NCBI RefSeq assembly: GCF_007280555.1
Contig: NZ_VKDB01000028.1
Coordinates: 1-37,409, forward strand
Direction of reading: 5' to 3'
From: Deinococcus detaillensis
Lineage (GTDB): Bacteria; Deinococcota; Deinococci; Deinococcales; Deinococcaceae
Length of the DNA: 37,409 bases
In this document: positions 33,631 to 37,409 of the stretch, piece after piece
Layout of the letters: every line of letters starts with the position of its first letter
How positions within the stretch are numbered: position 1 is the first letter of the stretch
Made by a program: the position numbers and the translations under genes
The notes under the pieces: generated by a model
Seen by the model: the letters and a program-made list of their open reading frames with translations, nothing else
The model's database searches: none
Told to the model about the DNA's origin: nothing

Positions 33631-34755
33631 TCACGGGCAGGTGTTGATCAGGTAGGTGGGGGCGGGGCTGACATCGCCGACCAGACCGGCGGTGCGAACT
33701 TGGCAAATACGCCGGGTGGTCACGCCGCCGGAACTTCCGAGCGCGGCGCTGCTGCCCGGCAAGACATTGACGTTGGTGGCCGCTACTCCAGTGGCTCTGG
33801 CGTAGACCGCCGTGTTCCCCTGACTCTGTTCCTGCAAGCTCTGGGTCACGCTGGTGGTGGGATCGGCGACGATCACGAACAGCATGCTGAAACTAAAAGG
33901 ATCGCGTTTGGCTCCCTCAGATGGCGTCTTGGCCGGGTCATCGGGTTGCAGCGGTACCTTGACGGCGAGCGCCACCCGCCCGTCGTACTGACCCGCCGCA
34001 GGATTGGCGCTGAGGGTGCGCTGGGCGGCTCCCGCCGGGGCGGTAGGATTGCGCACGACGTAGCCGTAGGGAAACACGGTGGTGACGCCCAGATCGGCGT
34101 AGGAGGTCAGCGCCACACCTGCGTGCGTGAAGTTGTTCGGCGTGATTTCAGCCTCGCTAAACACCTGAAAATCCTCGCCGCCGCTCGACAGGGTAGCGGC
34201 GCTGCTGGAGGGCTGAAACACCATGGCGTGGGTCGGCAAGATGCTGCGGGCCAGTCCAGTATTGATAGACGTGCCGTCAAAGGTTTTCATGGCGCTGATG
34301 GCGCTGCTGTCCTGAGCACTGGCACTGCTGGCGGCGATCAGGGTCAGGTTGCTGCGGGCCACGCTTGACGCGGTGCCGTCGCTGCCCGCGTTGCGGACTT
34401 TGAAGGTGGCGGCGATGTAGCGCTCACCCGTGCCCGCGTTGCGGCTGCCCAGATTAAAGACGCTGGTGCTGAGCGCCTGGAGATCGAGGCCCGCCGCCTG
34501 CTCCGGCAATGCCAGCGGCCAGGCGGGTCTGAGCAGACGCGCCGAGCTGCGCAGTTGCGGTCCGCCAATTCCTGAAATCGTGACTTCCACCACGCCCAGC
34601 GTCTGCAACTTACTGTTGTCGGCAGGCGGGGTTGCCGCTGTGGTCGCGGGAGCCCGTCCACAGGCGCTCAGACTCACCGAGAAAAGGGTGAGCAACCCAA
34701 AAGTGAGGGGCGCAGCCTTTTTGAGAGCAAAGGGAGCTTTGAGATTGGTCTTCAT
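33631..34755 (-). CDS. Lipoprotein paralogous to the N-terminus of the giant lipoprotein
   Basis: A 374-residue lipoprotein with lipobox SLSAC (Cys32). Its body aligns with residues ~66-330 of the downstream giant protein: ATFKVRNAG, ILPTHAMVF, QVFSEAEI, FPYGYVVRN, RTLSANPAAGQYDG and DPFSFSM. It thus looks like a free copy of that module. The C-terminal Cys residues (RRICQV, INTCP) could pair. There is no good ribosome site of its own. A 12-codon ORF with a strong site ends at an ATGA overlap with this start, so translation is probably coupled. It is likely to act at the envelope with its paralogue. Confidence 0.88.
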   Translation of the reverse strand: MKTNLKAPFALKKAAPLTFGLLTLFSVSLSACGRAPATTAATPPADNSKLQTLGVVEVTISGIGGPQLRSSARLLRPAWPLALPEQAAGLDLQALSTSVFNLGSRNAGTGERYIAATFKVRNAGSDGTASSVARSNLTLIAASSASAQDSSAISAMKTFDGTSINTGLARSILPTHAMVFQPSSSAATLSSGGEDFQVFSEAEITPNNFTHAGVALTSYADLGVTTVFPYGYVVRNPTAPAGAAQRTLSANPAAGQYDGRVALAVKVPLQPDDPAKTPSEGAKRDPFSFSMLFVIVADPTTSVTQSLQEQSQGNTAVYARATGVAATNVNVLPGSSAALGSSGGVTTRRICQVRTAGLVGDVSPAPTYLINTCP

Positions 34756-34790
34756 AGCCGGCGGCCCACGAGATGGAGGACAGGGTGCAT
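34752..34790 (-). CDS. 12-residue leader ORF coupled to the lipoprotein gene
   Basis: ATG at 34790 lies 5 nt after AAAGGAG on the minus strand. The ORF (MHPVLHLVGRRL) stops at TGA 34754-34752, overlapping the ATG of the 374-residue lipoprotein (ATGA). The main gene itself lacks a ribosome site, so the short ORF probably loads ribosomes for it. A regulatory (attenuation-like) role is possible. Confidence 0.5.
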   Translation of the reverse strand: MHPVLHLVGRRL

Positions 34791-34914
34791 GAGCGCTCCT
34801 TTGACCTGAGAAGGAAAACGTGAACAGTTAACCGTATAAGACGCCACGCTAAAGAGTAAGTTGTTGAATCTCTATCAGAACGGCCAAAAAAGACCGGGTT
34901 CGCGCAAGTTTTTG

Positions 34915-35100
34915 CTACTCTCTGAAGTCTTTAATGAACGTCGGAAAGAGGCCGCCGACCACAATCGGCACGGTCTGGGCCAGCGTGAGGGCTGTCCATC
35001 CGCCTAGGACTTCTACTGTAGGCGGGGTGTAAGGCTCCCGTGCTGACCGGGGATCGGTGAGGTCTGGGGTAACAATGTCCTGAAGATCTTTTTGACTCAT
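34915..35100 (-). CDS. 61-residue RiPP-like peptide with a lasso-type leader motif
   Basis: The small protein begins MSQKDLQDIVTPDL, an acidic leader. Tyr24, Pro27, Val29, Gly33 and Thr39 match the YxxPxLxxxGxxxxxT motif bound by the RiPP recognition protein of lasso-peptide systems. The rest is hydrophobic and Gly-containing (LAQTVPIVVGGLFPTF, then IKDFRE). A core starting at Ala41 would lack the Asp/Glu at position 7-9 needed for a lasso ring, and no cyclase, protease or RiPP recognition gene is in the window. It may therefore be another peptide class, or a leader-like secretion or assembly signal. The ATG follows AGAGGG by 4 nt. It precedes the lipoprotein genes on the same strand. Confidence 0.62.
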   Translation of the reverse strand: MSQKDLQDIVTPDLTDPRSAREPYTPPTVEVLGGWTALTLAQTVPIVVGGLFPTFIKDFRE

Positions 35101-35766
35101 AAGCCCTCTGGTGAGTTGACGAGTGGGGTTTGGTGGCGTGGGGAGGCAAGAGGTGGTCAGCCAGCACTTTGCAGAGAATGACATGATCAGTAGAGCACCC
35201 GGCCAGTTCACACGACTTCAAGTAGGTGAAGTGTACCTCTTGGGGTGTGCGGTGGGCAGTTCTGTCCTCCGGCAGGGTGACGTTCTGGAACGGCGGGATC
35301 TAGCTTCGTGAAGATCTGCTGCGGCTGAATGGACAGAGGCGGCGCAAATCATTTCCTCACACAGGAGCGGCGAGGCTCCGGCAGATCAGTAGGCGGTCGT
35401 TGTTCTCCCCATCTTGTAGCCGTCTGGATGCTCGATGTCCCTGCAGGCTGCCCCTACTCGGACCACCCGGGACAGCTTGTTATAGAGCTTGATCATGTTC
35501 CCGATTTCCAGTGGATTGACTGGCGGTTTCTGCTCTTTCGGCTCGTGCGGTACTGGATCCTAGACCAGCTCTATGCCAGACAGCAGCACGTCCTTGTTCT
35601 GGCGCACTATGTGGGCAGAACAGCCGCCAGATCCAGAATCAGCGTGGGCCGCGAGGGAGCGATGGATACCGACGATTCAATTTGATTTCTCGCGGGCATT
35701 TTGAGGACTTCATCACTATAAAGGTACACAAACGACCATTCGAGAACCTTTATACTTGGCCAATTC
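35101..35766. other. Intergenic region without a convincing gene
   Basis: Several short frames are open on the plus strand (for example 35329-35685, 118 codons), but none has a ribosome site or a family signature. The last part (about 35700-35766) is AT-rich and contains the recombinase-proximal inverted repeat. The region may hold a decayed gene. Confidence 0.45.
35717..35754. repeat. Inverted repeat upstream of the second serine recombinase
   Basis: TATAAAGGT (35717-35725) and ACCTTTATA (35746-35754) are 9-bp arms around a 20-nt centre, just ahead of the recombinase start at 35767. The right arm overlaps a -10-like TATACT (35751-35756). It could be the recombinase binding site, its operator, or both. 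Confidence 0.55.
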
Positions 35767-36435
35767 ATGCACGCCATCGCCTATTACCGCGTCTCCCGCC
35801 AAAAACAAGCCGCCTCCGGTCTCGGCCTCGAAGCCCAGCAAGCCAACGTCGCCCGGTTCGCCCAGTCACGTGGGTACGAAGTGATTGCCTCGTTCACGGA
35901 AATCGAAACCGGCACCAACAAGCGTCACAGGCCCGAACTCGCCCGCGCCTTGGAGCAGGCCAGAAGGGAAGGAGCTGAGTTGCTGATCGCCAAACTTGAC
36001 CGGTTGGCCCGTAACGTTCACTTCGTCTCGGGTTTGATGGAGAGCAAGGTCAAGTTCACGGCCGTCGATCTACCGGAAGTGGACTCGTTGACCGTTCACA
36101 TCCTTGCCGCTGTGGCCGAGCAAGAAGCCAAGATGATCTCGACCCGAACCAGAGATGCACTCCAGGCCGCCAAAATGCGAGGCGTCAAACTCGGTACGCC
36201 AGGGAATCTCACCTCAGAAGCGAGGCAGCGCGGTTCACAGGCCGGGCGGCAGCGGGCCATCGAGGTGTACCGGCTGGTCAGCGGCTACATTCAGCTGCTC
36301 AGATCACAGGGCATGTCGTTGCAGAAGATCGCCACTCGCCTCAATCTCGAAGGGCACCGCACGGTCATGGGAAAACAATGGCAGCCGACCCAGGTTAGGA
36401 ACGTATTGCTCAGATGCGCGGCGCTCTCGAACTGA
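35767..36435 (+). CDS. Serine recombinase (resolvase/integrase type, shortened)
   Basis: A 222-residue recombinase. The catalytic domain starts AIAYYRVSRQKQAASGLGLEAQQ with Ser10 as nucleophile, then LLIAKLDRLARNVHFVSGLM, and the E-helix AAVAEQEAKMISTRTRDAL. The C-terminal ~70 residues (GMSLQKIATRLNLEGHRTVMGKQWQPTQVRNVL) are the Recombinase-type DNA-binding domain. It is longer than the resolvase at 21490 and of a different subfamily, closer to IS607-like/phage-resolvase proteins. No transposase, prophage gene or tRNA neighbours it, so its element is not evident. The transcript is probably short-leadered or leaderless. Confidence 0.9.
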   Translation: MHAIAYYRVSRQKQAASGLGLEAQQANVARFAQSRGYEVIASFTEIETGTNKRHRPELARALEQARREGAELLIAKLDRLARNVHFVSGLMESKVKFTAVDLPEVDSLTVHILAAVAEQEAKMISTRTRDALQAAKMRGVKLGTPGNLTSEARQRGSQAGRQRAIEVYRLVSGYIQLLRSQGMSLQKIATRLNLEGHRTVMGKQWQPTQVRNVLLRCAALSN

Positions 36436-36818
36436 ACGTAGCGGTATCCAGACGACTTGAAGAAGCCGAAGTCGTGTGACTCAAAGGCAGAAAGGCCCTA
36501 CGACCTCAATGCTCACCTGAGGAATGCCAGGGGGCGCAGAGAAGTGAATGCCGCATCCGGTCTGTCCGTCCATCAGCGGCGACACCGCTTTCGCGGTGAT
36601 CTGCCTGCTCTTGAAACTAACCTGGTCGCGGCTCCCACAGTGGCCCACAACTCTGGCGTCACCGCATGAACCTCGGCACAGGTCAAGGAATGGGCACTTC
36701 AGGAGTGGCTGTGAACGGCTCCGAACCTGTTGATCAGCCTTCCAGCCGGACGGGAACCGCCAGCGGTGACGTAGCGGTTACGGCTCAATTTCTAAGCTCA
36801 GTGCAGGAGGAACATCCC
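36436..36818. other. Intergenic region upstream of the haemoglobin gene
   Basis: This 383-nt stretch contains short open frames on both strands without ribosome sites or family features. A small hairpin (ACCGCTTTCGCGGT, near 36585-36598) is visible. The promoter of the coupled leader ORF and haemoglobin should lie near its right end, but no clear -35/-10 pair was found. Confidence 0.45.
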
Positions 36819-36881
36819 ATGCACTGCACCCTGCTTCAGACCACTCACGCCTTTCGACCTGTCTCCCAGGTGCGGCCATGA
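36819..36881 (+). CDS. 20-residue leader ORF coupled to the haemoglobin gene
   Basis: ATG at 36819 is 8 nt after a perfect AGGAGG (36805-36810). The ORF (starting MHCTLLQTTH) stops at TGA 36879-36881, which overlaps the haemoglobin ATG at 36878 (ATGA). The haemoglobin gene has only a weak AGGTG of its own. The short ORF may serve to load ribosomes or as a small regulatory peptide with His and Cys residues. Confidence 0.55.
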   Translation: MHCTLLQTTHAFRPVSQVRP

Positions 36882-37327
36882 ACGCCCATCAGGTTCAGCT
36901 GGTGCAGCACTCCTTCACGCAGGTGCAGCCGATCGCCGAAATCGCCAGCGATCTGTTTTATGCCCGCCTGTTCGAGCTTGATCCCAGCCTCAAGCCGCTG
37001 TTCCGGGGCAACATGAACGAACAGGGCCACAAGCTGATCATGATGCTGGGCGTTGCGGTGGCCAACCTCAACAAGCCCGAAGTGGTGGTGCCTGCCCTGC
37101 AACGCCTCGGTGAGCGCCACGCAGGGTACGGGGTGACCGAAGCACACTATGCGACGGTGGGGGAGGCGCTGCTGTGGACGCTGGAACAGGGGCTGGGCGA
37201 GGCGTTCACGGCGCAGGTGCGGCTGGCCTGGGAAGCGGTCTACCTGGTGGTGGCCGACACGATGCAGCAGGCCGCCCGCCGTGTGACTCTCGCTGAAGCA
37301 CGCCCAGCCCGCAGCTCGCTCATCTGA
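36878..37327 (+). CDS. Single-domain haemoglobin (Vitreoscilla-type globin)
   Basis: A 149-residue globin without the reductase domain of flavohaemoglobins. The residues expected around haem are present: B10 Tyr28 in LFYARLF, E7 Gln49, the proximal F8 His81 in GERHAGYGV, and Tyr91 in AHYATVGEALL. It should bind oxygen or nitric oxide in the cytoplasm, supporting respiration or NO detoxification. The gene overlaps a 20-codon ORF with a strong ribosome site, so it is probably translated by coupling. It ends just before a good terminator. It stands alone; no NO regulator or reductase gene is beside it. Confidence 0.92.
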   Translation: MNAHQVQLVQHSFTQVQPIAEIASDLFYARLFELDPSLKPLFRGNMNEQGHKLIMMLGVAVANLNKPEVVVPALQRLGERHAGYGVTEAHYATVGEALLWTLEQGLGEAFTAQVRLAWEAVYLVVADTMQQAARRVTLAEARPARSSLI

Positions 37328-37345
37328 GTTCGAGCAGCAAGGAAG

Positions 37346-37378
37346 AGCGGCACACCCAATTGCAGGTGTGCCGCTTTT
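37346..37378 (+). terminator. Intrinsic terminator of the haemoglobin gene
   Basis: An 11-bp GC-rich stem (AGCGGCACACC 37346-37356 and its complement 37365-37375) with an 8-nt loop is followed by TTT, 18 nt after the haemoglobin stop. Confidence 0.85.
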
Positions 37379-37409
37379 GCGTTGTCCGAACGGAGGCGCG
37401 ATTAATTTC

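Noticed and set aside
34915..35100. Genuine lasso peptide gene
   Set aside because: The leader motif fits, but the presumed core lacks an acidic residue at ring position 7-9 and no maturation genes are present.
35329..35685. Plus-strand ORF of 118 codons
   Set aside because: No ribosome site, promoter or domain, and a composition that does not resemble neighbouring proteins.

Overview
The window looks like a piece of a Deinococcus (Deinococcota) genome, chromosomal accessory DNA or a large plasmid. The reasons are high-GC coding sequence, many starts that lack a ribosome binding site but have a -10-like hexamer just upstream (leaderless mRNAs are common in Deinococcus), several secreted Thr/Ser/Ala-rich proteins, a SARP-type TPR regulator and a family-1 uracil-DNA glycosylase. 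No rRNA, tRNA or CRISPR array was recognised. The genus is inferred from style and protein families; no marker gene fixes it.

Layout. (1) 1-745: a partial gene start at the left edge, then no convincing gene, with a very long perfect hairpin at 661-713. (2) 746-9672: a solute uptake and sensing module. On the minus strand, a binding protein, a fused double permease and an ATPase form an ABC importer, followed by a small secreted protein. Divergently on the plus strand, a UgpB-like binding protein, a sensor kinase and a CitB/DcuR-type response regulator overlap as one operon. The layout resembles phosphoglycerate-type three-component regulation, so phosphorylated organic solutes are at least as likely a substrate as ferric iron. 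(3) 9737-10780: a polytopic membrane protein of unknown role. (4) 10909-18578, all minus strand: an accessory defence and maintenance block. It holds a complete type I restriction-modification operon headed by a small excisionase-like HTH protein, a VapBC-type toxin-antitoxin pair, and a ParA/ribbon-helix-helix partition cassette bounded by repeated GAAAG boxes.

(5) 18997-21279: the most unusual gene, one reading frame joining a photolyase/cryptochrome-type protein to a complete family-1 uracil-DNA glycosylase through a linker that carries a possible sliding-clamp motif (QPALF). (6) 21490-22818: a serine resolvase followed by a DUF4258/HTH toxin-antitoxin-like pair. (7) 22993-25305: two secreted or lipid-anchored proteins separated by about 0.9 kb of non-coding DNA with two inverted-repeat elements. 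(8) 25380-27239: a TPR/SARP-type regulator.

(9) 27409-35100, all minus strand: a surface-protein cluster. In transcription order it has a 61-residue peptide with a lasso-type leader motif, two paralogous lipoproteins (one a 1338-residue beta-helix protein), three tandem tail-collar (microcystin-dependent-protein-like) proteins, and a GNAT acetyltransferase. (10) 35767-37327: a second serine recombinase and a single-domain haemoglobin that appears translationally coupled to a 20-residue upstream ORF.

The most distinctive items are the photolyase-UDG fusion, the peptide/lipoprotein/tail-collar cluster, the partition cassette with phased boxes, a probable ATT start in the importer operon, and two strong-SD micro-ORFs that end at ATGA overlaps with the next gene.
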